Shown here piece after piece: positions 50,061 through 59,069 of a stretch of DNA of 64,000 bases. How positions within the stretch are numbered: the stretch's first letter is position 1; every line of letters starts with the position of its first letter. Origin of the DNA: Photobacterium kishitanii (GTDB taxonomy: Bacteria > Pseudomonadota > Gammaproteobacteria > Enterobacterales > Vibrionaceae); assembly GCF_003026355.1 (NCBI RefSeq), contig NZ_PYON01000016.1, positions 31,230 through 95,229 of the forward strand. Direction: 5' to 3'. Both the position numbers and the translations under genes were made by a program. The notes beneath the pieces are model-generated. The model was given only the letters and a program-made list of their open reading frames with translations. It was not told where the DNA came from and searched no databases.

Positions 50061-51593
50061 CTACAAATCACTCTCTGTTGCAGAGGTTATATGTGAAAAA
50101 CCTCTCGTATCATGCAGTTGCGATTGCGATTTTTCAACCAATTGTGGACTGATATCACGCTTCACCTCCACACCTAATAGCTTAAAGCTTTCTGCTTGAC
50201 GAATGACATTGCCACGTCCGCTAGCTAACTTATTCATTGCACTATGATAACTCTGATTTGCTTTATCTAATGAGGAGCCTAATCCTTCCATATCAGTCAC
50301 AAACAAACGCAATTTGTCGTACAGTTTGCCTGCGCGCTCGGCAATTTCTTTGGCATTTTGATTTTGGTGCTCATTGCGCCATAAATTATTAATCGTCCGT
50401 AGTGCCACCAGCAATGTCGTTGGACTTACCAACATAATATTGAGATCCATCGCATCCCGGATAAGCTTAGGATCAGCCGCAATTGCAGCTTGAAAGGCCG
50501 GTTCAACCGGAATAAACATCAACACATAATCCAGACTTTGGACACCATGTAGCTGATGATAATCTTTACGGCTTAAACCTCGCATATGAGCCCGCATAGA
50601 AGCAATATGCTCCCCCATCGCTAATTCTCGATCTGCCACTGTTTCAGCATTAAAAAACCGCTCATAAGCCACCAATGACATCTTGGCATCAACCACCACA
50701 TCTTTTTGTTGCGGTAAATGCACTACCACATCAGGCTGATAACGTTTGCCGTCTTCATTTTCAAGGCTAACTTGGGTTTGATATTCGTGACCTTCACGTA
50801 AACCGGACTCCGTTAACACTCGCGCTAACACGACTTCGCCCCAATTACCTTGGGCTTTATTATCCCCTTTAAGGGCTTGAGTGAGGTTAACGGCTTCCTG
50901 CGCCATTTGTTCATTGAGTTGTTTTAGATGATTAATCTGATGTACCAGAGTATGGCGTTCACGAGATTCTTGAGTAAAATTATCATTAACCTGCTTTTTA
51001 AAGCTTTCCAATTGCTCTTTAAGGGGCGTCAGTAAACTTTCTAAACTGATTTTATTCTGCTCATCAACGGTACGGGTTTTATGGTCAAACAATTTATTCG
51101 CAAGGCTTTCAAATTGAATTCGTAACCGCTCTTCGGCATTTCCTAATAACTGAATTTTTTCTTCTGCTGATTTTTGTTCTTCAAAATGACGCGCATCTTG
51201 CTCACGTAAATCAGCTTCAAGACCAGCGTTCATTACCCGTAAGTTATCTAACTGCTCGGATAAATACTGTTTTTCATTTTGAAGCGCTTCAAAATGACGC
51301 ATTTTTTCTACCGCCGCAGATAAATTACCGTGCAATTGACGAATTTCATGAGTAAGACGATCACGCTCATCATCCATCTGCTCGAGCTCTTGATTACGCT
51401 CACCCAATTGCTGCTGTAATTGCTGCTCACGCACCTGCAATAAACGTATATCAGCCTGCGCTTGCTGTTGGTGCAACTGCAATGTTTGCTCAAAACGTCC
51501 TTTTAACCATAGCGTGGTAATAACACTCGCTACCGTAGCACCAGAGATTGCTGCCAACAGTGAAATCATGCCGCCACTCAACCATTCCGTCAT
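50061..51593 (-). CDS. rmuC: DNA recombination protein RmuC
   Basis: Putative nuclease-fold protein that limits recombination at inverted repeats. 510 residues from the ATG at 51593: an N-terminal transmembrane helix (about 8-28), a long coiled coil (residues 30-190), then the RmuC domain with GNWGEVVLARVLTESGL, QPDVVVHLPQQKDVVVDAKMSL (PD-(D/E)xK-like core) and MFIPVEPAFQAA. A LexA-like box lies about 60 bp upstream. Confidence 0.94.
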   Translation of the reverse strand: MTEWLSGGMISLLAAISGATVASVITTLWLKGRFEQTLQLHQQQAQADIRLLQVREQQLQQQLGERNQELEQMDDERDRLTHEIRQLHGNLSAAVEKMRHFEALQNEKQYLSEQLDNLRVMNAGLEADLREQDARHFEEQKSAEEKIQLLGNAEERLRIQFESLANKLFDHKTRTVDEQNKISLESLLTPLKEQLESFKKQVNDNFTQESRERHTLVHQINHLKQLNEQMAQEAVNLTQALKGDNKAQGNWGEVVLARVLTESGLREGHEYQTQVSLENEDGKRYQPDVVVHLPQQKDVVVDAKMSLVAYERFFNAETVADRELAMGEHIASMRAHMRGLSRKDYHQLHGVQSLDYVLMFIPVEPAFQAAIAADPKLIRDAMDLNIMLVSPTTLLVALRTINNLWRNEHQNQNAKEIAERAGKLYDKLRLFVTDMEGLGSSLDKANQSYHSAMNKLASGRGNVIRQAESFKLLGVEVKRDISPQLVEKSQSQLHDTRGFSHITSATESDL

Positions 51594-51648
51594 ATCAAAT
51601 ACTCTACAAAAAACCACCAAATCCATTTCTGTTGTAAGGCTAAGTCGA

Positions 51649-51668
51649 TACTGGATAAATGTCCAGTT
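51649..51668. promoter_or_regulatory. LexA-like SOS box upstream of rmuC
   Basis: CTGGATAAATGTCCAG (51651-51666) keeps the invariant CTG-N10-CAG arms of a LexA operator and the preceding TA. It lies 58-73 bp before the rmuC start. The core is less AT-only than the best boxes. Confidence 0.55.
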
Positions 51669-51825
51669 CAGTAATATTTGTTGGTATGAATTTGATTGTT
51701 TTCACCCATAAAGGAAGCGTATTTATGCGCCCACGATCACAGCCTTACTTGGGCTCACTAGGGCGAGTTTGGCCTCATCAATTACACTGCGAGCTTCATT
51801 TAAAGGAATAAATAGAGAATCAGTC

Positions 51826-52725
51826 ATGAACGAACGTCATGCATTAGGCTATGGTCTCACTGCAGTATTACTGTGGTCGACTGTTGCAACCGCATTTAAA
51901 ATTACCTTAAATTATTTTTCACCGCCGCAAATGGTCGTCATTGCAAGCCTTGTTTCAGTGATTGCATTACTCGCTATTGCTACCTATCAAGGCAAACTTA
52001 CCAATTTATTGACCACCTTTTATGCTCGACCTTGGTATTACCTTGCTTTAGGACTAATCAACCCTCTGGCATACTATTTAGTATTATTTAAAGCCTACGC
52101 TTTATTGCCAGCCTCACAAGCTCAGCCATTGAACTATAGTTGGGCGATTACTTTAACCCTAATGGCGGCGATTTTTTTACATCAAAAGATTGGTCGTCAA
52201 GACTGGATAGCCTGTGGCTTAGGCTATTTAGGTGTGGTAGTGATCGCCACTAAGGGTGATCTACTTGCTCTCCAATTTGAAAGCCCGCTCGGGGTCGGAT
52301 TAGCGCTATTTTCAACCCTTTTATGGGCACTATATTGGATAATCAATACCAAAAATACTGCCGATCCTGTGCTGGGATTATTACTCGGATTTTTAACCTC
52401 ACTGCCTTTTTCTATCGGCTTGAGTTTTTATGTAGGTGGCTGGCAAACAGTACCTTGGCAAGGGTGGTTAGCTGTAACCTATGTGGGCTTGTTTGAAATG
52501 GGAATAACCTTTGTCTTGTGGCTCAACGCCCTCCGCTTAACCACTAACACCGCCCGTATCAGTAACTTAATATTTATTTCACCCTTTATTTCACTACTGT
52601 TATTAGCAACTATTATTGGAGAACAAATAACAGCCGCAACGATTATCGGACTGTTATTTATTATTAGTGGCTTAGTGGTGCAGCAATGGCGTTCAAAGCC
52701 ATCACCTCAATCTCAATTACTGTAA
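51826..52725 (+). CDS. EamA-family (DMT superfamily) transporter
   Basis: 299-residue inner-membrane protein with ten predicted helices in two EamA repeats. It starts MNERHALGYGLTAVLLWSTVATAFKI, has LPASQAQPLNYSWAITLTLMAA in the first repeat and GLFEMGITFVLWLNALRLTTNTARISNLIFISPFISLLL in the second. Such carriers usually export amino acids or related metabolites; the substrate here cannot be named. The upstream frame to 51769 is not needed. A convergent MFS gene follows. Confidence 0.88.
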   Translation: MNERHALGYGLTAVLLWSTVATAFKITLNYFSPPQMVVIASLVSVIALLAIATYQGKLTNLLTTFYARPWYYLALGLINPLAYYLVLFKAYALLPASQAQPLNYSWAITLTLMAAIFLHQKIGRQDWIACGLGYLGVVVIATKGDLLALQFESPLGVGLALFSTLLWALYWIINTKNTADPVLGLLLGFLTSLPFSIGLSFYVGGWQTVPWQGWLAVTYVGLFEMGITFVLWLNALRLTTNTARISNLIFISPFISLLLLATIIGEQITAATIIGLLFIISGLVVQQWRSKPSPQSQLL

Positions 52726-52737
52726 ACCACCTAAAAT

Positions 52738-52764
52738 TAAGCCTGTCATAATGACAGGCTTAAT
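52738..52764. terminator. Bidirectional terminator between the EamA and MFS genes
   Basis: TTAAGCCTGTCAT and ATGACAGGCTTAA form a perfect stem with a one-base loop centre, 13 bp after the EamA stop codon. Confidence 0.7.
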
Positions 52765-52805
52765 AAACACACGCTCAATGGCTGCTAATCATCAACAATT
52801 CAGCA

Positions 52806-54014
52806 CTAATCGGCTGTTAGTGGTGCTTGATGCCAGCTTTTGCCCCACTTTGACCACAACACAAATATCCCAGGGATCAATAACCACATCTGCAATGTCA
52901 TCAACATTGGCGTTGCTAAATCAAGTCGCTGAGTTAAGCTCACCATCACTCCAGCGCCACTCATTTGAAATAGACCCAACAATGCAGCCGCAGTACCGGC
53001 ACGATCACCAAAAGGCGCTAATGCTTTACCTGCCGATGAGCCTAAGACAAACGCAAACCCAAATGAACAGATAAAAATAGGCACCATAAATGCCCACGCT
53101 TGATTAATGGTGCTCAGCCCCAGCATTAATCCACCGGCAATGGTTAGAATAATAAGTCCTGTTTGCAATGTAGCCCGAGTACCGAACCGATCCATAAATT
53201 TCGGTGCTACCATACAAGCGGTAATATTAAGCGCAGCATTAATACCAAACCATAATGTAAATTGGTTCATGTCAGCCCCAAGATGGCTCATTAACCACAC
53301 CGGAGCCGAGGTCACATAAGCTAGAATCACCGCCATCGCTAACATGCATAAACTGGCATGGTATAAAAATGTTGGCTCACGTAATACCGACCAATAGCGG
53401 CTCAAACTTATGGTTGAACCACTAACATGAGTATCAGTAGGGCGAGTTTCTTTAAACATCGTCATCACAAATAAACCAGCTACCAGCGCAAATCCAGCCA
53501 TAAAACTAAAATTTGAACGCCAGCCAAACTCATGTGTTAACCAAGTACCTAACAAGGGTGCTAAAGCGGGAATAAAACAGATTGCACCATTTAAGTAACT
53601 GATCATCCGACCACTCTTTTCTGCGCCAAAACTATCACGCACAGCAGAGAAAGCCGCAACAGAGGTTGCACAGGCACCGAAACCTTGTAATAAACGTGCA
53701 GCTAATAGCATGTCTAAGTTGGTTGCTAAATACGCCATAAGTGCACTAAAACCATAAATAACAATTCCCGCGAGTGCAATTGGTCGACGTCCAAAACGAT
53801 CAGCTAATGGCCCTGCCAATAGTTGCCCTAATCCTAAACTAAACATAAACCATGTTACGGTATCTTGAACGCGTACAGCATTAACCCCAAAGCTATCGGC
53901 AATAGCAGGGAAAGCAGGTAGATAAATATCAATAGCCAATGGGCTAAATAATACTAAAGTCACCATCAAGGTGATTAATTTAGTATCAGTAGAAGAAGTG
54001 GTTGACGAGGTCAT
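52806..54014 (-). CDS. Bcr/CflA-family multidrug efflux MFS transporter
   Basis: 402 residues and twelve predicted helices. The N-terminus has SPLAIDIYLPAFPAIADSFGV, characteristic of the Bcr/CflA drug:H+ antiporter group. GQLLAGPLADRFGRRPIAL is the MFS loop 2-3 motif, and GFGACATSVAAFSAVRD marks helix 4-5. E. coli Bcr exports bicyclomycin and sulfonamides; the substrate here is unknown. AGGAA precedes the ATG. Confidence 0.9.
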   Translation of the reverse strand: MTSSTTSSTDTKLITLMVTLVLFSPLAIDIYLPAFPAIADSFGVNAVRVQDTVTWFMFSLGLGQLLAGPLADRFGRRPIALAGIVIYGFSALMAYLATNLDMLLAARLLQGFGACATSVAAFSAVRDSFGAEKSGRMISYLNGAICFIPALAPLLGTWLTHEFGWRSNFSFMAGFALVAGLFVMTMFKETRPTDTHVSGSTISLSRYWSVLREPTFLYHASLCMLAMAVILAYVTSAPVWLMSHLGADMNQFTLWFGINAALNITACMVAPKFMDRFGTRATLQTGLIILTIAGGLMLGLSTINQAWAFMVPIFICSFGFAFVLGSSAGKALAPFGDRAGTAAALLGLFQMSGAGVMVSLTQRLDLATPMLMTLQMWLLIPGIFVLWSKWGKSWHQAPLTAD

Positions 54015-54333
54015 ATGATGTTCCTAAAAGATGATCGCGCCAAGTCTACGGTTTTAGAGATATGAATAGAAATGGTATATATTCAAAAGCACTTTTCCAT
54101 TTTGGAATATCACTCACAGCAGTTATCCGCCACACTCTGAGTGACAGATAACATGATTAGGCTGAAATGTAGCAAATGCTAATTAATTGACCGTTAGCTA
54201 ATTGATGCCAACCTGCAAACACGCTAACGTAACCACATTGACTGCATAACTAAATACCCTCAATGAGTGTTAGTTATTCAAGTTTACAGCTTACGCCATC
54301 GTTAAGATGACGCTTTAATTAAAGGACGAAAAC
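54015..54333. other. Divergent intergenic region, MFS gene / aminopeptidase P gene
   Basis: About 320 bp without a gene. It contains AT-rich stretches and GCTAATTAATTGACCGTTAGCTAATTG near 54178, with a repeated GCTAATT. Both promoters must lie here, but no site can be assigned with confidence. Confidence 0.4.
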
Positions 54334-56121
54334 ATGCAAGCAGCAATTTCGCAACGTGTTGAACAAATCCGCCAATGGCTCGCTGATAATCAGTTAGATG
54401 CTTTATTGATCCCTCACGAAGATGAATTTCTAGGTGAGTACATTCCCGATCATAATGAACGTCTGCACTGGTTAACTGGATTTACTGGCTCGGCAGGCGC
54501 TGCCATTATTACTCGTGATGATGCTGCTGTTTTTGTTGATGGTCGTTATGTGGTGCAAGTTCGTAAACAAGTGCCTGCAGATGTATTTCAATACTGCCAT
54601 CTTATTGAGCAACCACCAGTACAATGGGCACTAGAAAATTTAGCAGCAGGCAGTAAAGTTGCCATTGATGCTCGCCTTCACAGTGCTGCATGGCTAAACA
54701 ATGCCACCACCGCCATTGATGGCGAATTCGCGTTAGTATCTGTTGCTGAAAATCCCATTGATCAATTATGGTTAGATCGCCCAGCACCAGTATTATCTGA
54801 TGCCCAATTAATGGGATTAGAATTTGTTGGTCAATCAAGTACAGATAAACGCCAACAAATTGCAGCCTTACTAACGACTCAAAAAGCCAATGCTGCTTTT
54901 TTAAGTCAGTTAGATAGCATCGCATGGCTGTTGAATATTCGTGGTGACGATGTCCATTGCCTACCAGTATTACTGTCAGCTGCAATTATCCACAACGATG
55001 CTTCCGTAGATTTTTATATTGATCATCACCGCTTACCGGCAGGTTTTGCGGCACATGTTGGTGATGGCGTTAATATCTGTGAGCCAGAACAATTGGCAGC
55101 AGGTTTAGCATCATTAGCAGGAAAGCGGGTACTGTTTGACTCTGCGAACAGCAACGCCTGGGCAGCTCAACAGCTTAAAAATTCGGGTGCACAACTGATT
55201 GAGGCAGCAAATCCAACCTTACTGCCCAAAGCCACCAAAAATGTTACAGAAATGGCAGGAATGAAGGCGTGTCATATTCGTGATGGGGTTGCAATCAGCA
55301 AATTCTTAGCGTGGGTTGATGCCCAAGTTGCAGCAGGTAACCTCTTAGATGAAGCCGAACTTTCTGATCAATTGTGGCAATTCCGCCAGTTAGACCCAAC
55401 ATGCCGTGATGTTAGCTTTGATACTATTTCAGCTGCCGCTGGTAATGCCGCCATGTGTCACTATAACCATATAGATCAACCGCAACCAAGCAAACTGCAA
55501 ATGGACACGGTGTACTTAGTCGATTCAGGTGGTCAATACCCTGATGGTACCACCGATATTACTCGTACGATTGCCATTGGCACCCCAGGCGATGAAGTTA
55601 AACAAGCATTCACACTGGTGTTAAAAGGTCATATTGCACTTGCCTCTGCACGCTTTCCTAAAGGCACGACCGGCTCACAGCTGGATGCTTTAGCCCGTCA
55701 ACACCTATGGGCACATGGTTTTGATTATGACCACGGTACCGGCCATGGCGTGGGTCATTTTTTAAGTGTTCATGAAGGCCCACAGCGGATCGCTAAAGGC
55801 TATAATCCAACCGCATTATTACCAGGCATGGTGCTCTCAAATGAGCCGGGATACTACCGCGCTGATGCGTTTGGTATTCGGATTGAAAACCTTGAAGCTG
55901 TCGTTGAAGTAGCCACTCAAGGCGATATGTCAGTAATGGGCTTTGAGTCGTTAACACGTGCGCCGATTGATAAGCGCCTGATTGATGCGAGCCTACTGAC
56001 TGATGTCGAACTGGCATGGCTCAACAATTACCATCGCACCGTATTTGACGTTATTAGCCCAGCCCTAACAGGCGCTGATCTGGCGTGGTTAACTCAAGCG
56101 ACAGCAACACTTAACCGCTAA
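54334..56121 (+). CDS. M24B-family Xaa-Pro aminopeptidase
   Basis: 595-residue cytosolic aminopeptidase P of the long (about 600 residue) type. Two N-terminal creatinase-like domains (LTGFTGSAGAAIITRDDAAVFVDGRY) precede the pita-bread catalytic domain. Metal ligands lie in VDSGGQYPDGTTDITRT (two Asp), HGTGHGVGHFL (His), SNEPGYY (Glu) and RIENLEAV (Glu). It removes N-terminal residues preceding proline. AAAGGA lies upstream of the ATG. Distinct from E. coli PepP, which is about 440 residues, so no symbol is given. Confidence 0.93.
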   Translation: MQAAISQRVEQIRQWLADNQLDALLIPHEDEFLGEYIPDHNERLHWLTGFTGSAGAAIITRDDAAVFVDGRYVVQVRKQVPADVFQYCHLIEQPPVQWALENLAAGSKVAIDARLHSAAWLNNATTAIDGEFALVSVAENPIDQLWLDRPAPVLSDAQLMGLEFVGQSSTDKRQQIAALLTTQKANAAFLSQLDSIAWLLNIRGDDVHCLPVLLSAAIIHNDASVDFYIDHHRLPAGFAAHVGDGVNICEPEQLAAGLASLAGKRVLFDSANSNAWAAQQLKNSGAQLIEAANPTLLPKATKNVTEMAGMKACHIRDGVAISKFLAWVDAQVAAGNLLDEAELSDQLWQFRQLDPTCRDVSFDTISAAAGNAAMCHYNHIDQPQPSKLQMDTVYLVDSGGQYPDGTTDITRTIAIGTPGDEVKQAFTLVLKGHIALASARFPKGTTGSQLDALARQHLWAHGFDYDHGTGHGVGHFLSVHEGPQRIAKGYNPTALLPGMVLSNEPGYYRADAFGIRIENLEAVVEVATQGDMSVMGFESLTRAPIDKRLIDASLLTDVELAWLNNYHRTVFDVISPALTGADLAWLTQATATLNR

Positions 56122-56144
56122 CCTCAATTTTCATACTTAAAATA

Positions 56145-56182
56145 AAAAAGCCAGTGCATTTAATGCTGCACTGGCTTTTTTT
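56145..56182. terminator. Bidirectional terminator between the aminopeptidase gene and thiH
   Basis: AAAAAGCCAGTGCA and TGCACTGGCTTTTT form a 14-bp perfect stem with A and T tails on either side. Confidence 0.9.
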
Positions 56183-56183
56183 A

Positions 56184-57296
56184 TTAACCGGAATAAACCG
56201 CATCCCAGTCTTTCCATACGACTTCAAAACCTTGTCGCTTCACTGCTACGGCAACATCAGCCACACTACGATCATCACTGATCGCAAATTGCTCTAACTC
56301 TGGTGTATCATCGGCATAACCACCCGGCTGCGTTTTTGATCCCGCAGAAAGACTAGTAACGCCTAATGGCAACACATTATCGCGAAAGTGGGCTGACTCA
56401 CGAGTGGATAATGACAACTCAACTTCAGGATTAAACAACCGATAAGCACAGATCAACTGCACTAACTGGCGATCAGTCATCACCGATTTGGGTTCAATCC
56501 CCCCCGTGCAAGGCCGCAAGCGCGGAAATGAAATCGAATAACGACTTTGCCAATAATGATGCTCAAGATATACCAAATGGCTAGCAACAAAAAAACTATC
56601 TGTCCGCCACTCTTCCATCCCCAGCAAAGCCCCTATGCCAATTTTATCGATTCCAGCTTGGGCTAACCTATCTGGCGTCGCTAGCCGATAATTAAAATTA
56701 GTTTTATTGCCGCGTAGGTGATGCTCGGCATAAGTACGGGCATGATACGTTTCTTGATACACCATCACCGCATCTAAGCCTAAGCCTTTAAGTTCTCGAT
56801 ATTGTTGTTGTTCAAGCGGCTGCACTTCCATTGCAACATAACTAAAATGTGATTTAATTTGTGGCAATGCCTGCCTAAAATAATCCATCCCGACTTTAGT
56901 TTGATGCTCACCAGTGACCAATAACACGCTATCAAAATTAAGTGCTTTAATCGCCTTACATTCACGTCCAATATCACCCTCATCTAATGTGCGGCGCTTA
57001 ATGCGATTTTCCATCGAAAAGCCACAATAGGTACACGCATTGGCACACAAGTTAGACAGGTATAACGGTACATAAAAACTGATGGTATGACCAAAACGCT
57101 GCCGAGTTAACATCGCAGACAATTGCGCCATATGTTCTAAATAAGGCTCAGCAGCTGGTGAGATCAGCGCTTTAAAATCCTCTAAATCGAGTTTAGGTTT
57201 ACTAAGCGCACGCTCAACATCTACCGTAGTCTTGGCATAAATAGATAAACGAATATCATCCCAATCCATTTGCTGCCAAACATCAACAAAGCTCAT
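56184..57296 (-). CDS. thiH: 2-iminoacetate synthase ThiH
   Basis: Radical-SAM tyrosine lyase that makes dehydroglycine for thiazole formation under low oxygen. 370 residues; the cluster motif LCANACTYCGFSM (CxxxCxxC) lies near residue 86. Further conserved segments are VTGEHQTKVGMDYF, YQETYHARTYAEHH, and the C-terminal SAGSKTQPGGY. Last gene of thiCEFSGH. Its presence instead of thiO implies tyrosine rather than glycine as the nitrogen source. Confidence 0.97.
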   Translation of the reverse strand: MSFVDVWQQMDWDDIRLSIYAKTTVDVERALSKPKLDLEDFKALISPAAEPYLEHMAQLSAMLTRQRFGHTISFYVPLYLSNLCANACTYCGFSMENRIKRRTLDEGDIGRECKAIKALNFDSVLLVTGEHQTKVGMDYFRQALPQIKSHFSYVAMEVQPLEQQQYRELKGLGLDAVMVYQETYHARTYAEHHLRGNKTNFNYRLATPDRLAQAGIDKIGIGALLGMEEWRTDSFFVASHLVYLEHHYWQSRYSISFPRLRPCTGGIEPKSVMTDRQLVQLICAYRLFNPEVELSLSTRESAHFRDNVLPLGVTSLSAGSKTQPGGYADDTPELEQFAISDDRSVADVAVAVKRQGFEVVWKDWDAVYSG

Positions 57297-57305
57297 GCTG
57301 GCTCC

Positions 57306-58070
57306 TTACTGATTAAGAAATGCCGTTAATGGGCTCGATGCAATAGCATGATTCACTTTCCCCGCCATGCCAGCCTCAAACGCCATACGACCACTTTCAA
57401 CCGCTAATTTAAACGCATGTCCCATTGCAATAGGATCATGAGCGGCAGCAATAGCGGTATTAACCAGAACGGCATCAGCGCCCATTTCCATCGCTTCTGC
57501 AGCATGAGAAGGCGCACCAATTCCCGCATCTACCACCACAGGTACACGTGCTTGATCGATAATAATTTGCAGAAAATCACGACTAACTAAACCTTTATTT
57601 GAACCAATTGGCGCTCCTAGGGGCATCACCGCCGCACATCCCACTTCTTCTAACCGTTTACACAACACCGGATCAGCATGACAATAAGGCAACACTACAA
57701 ACCCTAGCTGTACTAACTGCTGTGCCGCCTTTAGTGTTTCAATTGGATCCGGCATCAGGTATTTCGAATCAGGGTGAATCTCTAGCTTTAGCCAATTAGT
57801 ACCTAACGCTTCGTGGGCTAATTGCGCCGCAAAAACGGCCTCTTTGGCGTTTTTGGCCCCTGATGTATTCGGCAATAAATTCACCCCAGCGGTAACTAAA
57901 GGCGCTAAAATATCATCATCCGGCTGCGTTAAATCAACCCGTTTTAATGCCATAGTCACCAGCTCAGAGCCTGTCGCTATAATTGATTTAGCCATCACAT
58001 CACGATTGGCGTATTTACCCGTGCCAGTAAATAAACGTGATGAAAAGGTTTTATCGGCAATGGTTAACAT
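57306..58070 (-). CDS. thiG: Thiazole synthase ThiG
   Basis: TIM-barrel enzyme that assembles the thiazole phosphate from DXP, dehydroglycine and ThiS thiocarboxylate. 254 residues from the ATG at 58070; the AGGAGGT before it is part of the thiS coding end. Segments: [93 protein letters not shown]. The open frame upstream to 58211 overlaps thiS and is not used. Confidence 0.97.
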   Translation of the reverse strand: MLTIADKTFSSRLFTGTGKYANRDVMAKSIIATGSELVTMALKRVDLTQPDDDILAPLVTAGVNLLPNTSGAKNAKEAVFAAQLAHEALGTNWLKLEIHPDSKYLMPDPIETLKAAQQLVQLGFVVLPYCHADPVLCKRLEEVGCAAVMPLGAPIGSNKGLVSRDFLQIIIDQARVPVVVDAGIGAPSHAAEAMEMGADAVLVNTAIAAAHDPIAMGHAFKLAVESGRMAFEAGMAGKVNHAIASSPLTAFLNQ

Positions 58071-58071
58071 A

Positions 58072-58281
58072 TCAACCTCCTGCGATTGCTTGAAATAACG
58101 CGAGCTGATCGCCATCAGCAATAACCGTTGTAGACCACTCACTAGCAGCAACAATGGATTGATTGATCGCCACCGCTGTGCCTTGTGTCGGTAAAGACAG
58201 TTGTGCGACAAATTGACTCAGGGTTTGCTCGGCTTCACATACCACAGGTTGATCGTTCAACCATATCTTAATCATGGTCAT
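58072..58281 (-). CDS. thiS: Sulfur carrier protein ThiS
   Basis: Ubiquitin-like sulfur carrier of 69 residues ending in the required Gly-Gly (FQAIAGG), where ThiF adenylates and sulfur is loaded. The ATG at 58281 overlaps the thiF stop (ATGA) and has GGAG 5 nt upstream; the second in-frame ATG at 58275 is an alternative. The last codons (GGA GGT TGA) double as the thiG ribosome-binding site. Confidence 0.95.
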   Translation of the reverse strand: MTMIKIWLNDQPVVCEAEQTLSQFVAQLSLPTQGTAVAINQSIVAASEWSTTVIADGDQLALFQAIAGG

Positions 58282-59069
58282 ACGATCTCCTGATGAGTGA
58301 CCACACCACAAACTGGACAATGGGGCTCGGTATTAATTGAAAGCTGCTGCCAGCGATTATTGAAGCCATCAAATTGCTGTAATAGAGAAAATCCGATATC
58401 ACCGACACCCGTTATCGCTTTAATCGCAGTTAACGCTTGTAAATTGCCGATGGTGCCAACAACAGGTCCTATTACGCCACCAGTTCGACAATTATTGGCT
58501 TGTTGCTCCGTACTATTGAAGATAGGAAATAAGCACTGATAACACCCTGATTTCGATTGGCGGAAATCAAATGCAATCAGCTGACCTTGCCAACCAATGG
58601 ATGCCCCTGATATCAACGTTTTTTGATGTTTAAAACAAGCCTGATTAATCGCATAACGTGTCCCCCAATTATCACTGCAATCAAGTACGATATCCGCTTG
58701 TTGAACTTCAATATCAAGTTGAAATCCCGCTAACTTTGCTTGCACGGCTCGCGTACGTATTAATGGGTTTAGCGCATTGATCTGCTGGCATGCAGCCTGT
58801 GCTTTACTTGTCGCAATATCACTATCACGGTAAATGACCTGCCGTTGTAAGTTAGAAACTTCAACGTCATCATCATCGGCTATAACCAATAAACCCACCC
58901 CTGCAGCAGCTAAGTACATTACCGCCGCAGAACCTAAACCGCCAACGCCAATAACCAGTACCTGAGCATTCATCAGCTGTTGTTGCCCTACTTCGCCGAT
59001 CTCGGCCACCATTAACTGACGGCTATAGCGTATAAACTCAGCATCAGAGAGTTCAGAGTTGATGGTCAT
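58278..59069 (-). CDS. thiF: ThiS adenylyltransferase ThiF
   Basis: E1-like enzyme that adenylates the ThiS C-terminus. 263 residues from the ATG at 59069 (AGGAGGAG upstream), overlapping the thiE end by 17 nt. RYSRQLMVAEIGEVGQQQLM, the nucleotide-binding GVGGLGSAAVMYLAAAGVG, NLQRQVIYRDSDIATSKA, DCSDNWGTRYAIN, and paired zinc cysteines (CYQC and CPVCG) are all present. Confidence 0.95.
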   Translation of the reverse strand: MTINSELSDAEFIRYSRQLMVAEIGEVGQQQLMNAQVLVIGVGGLGSAAVMYLAAAGVGLLVIADDDDVEVSNLQRQVIYRDSDIATSKAQAACQQINALNPLIRTRAVQAKLAGFQLDIEVQQADIVLDCSDNWGTRYAINQACFKHQKTLISGASIGWQGQLIAFDFRQSKSGCYQCLFPIFNSTEQQANNCRTGGVIGPVVGTIGNLQALTAIKAITGVGDIGFSLLQQFDGFNNRWQQLSINTEPHCPVCGVVTHQEIV

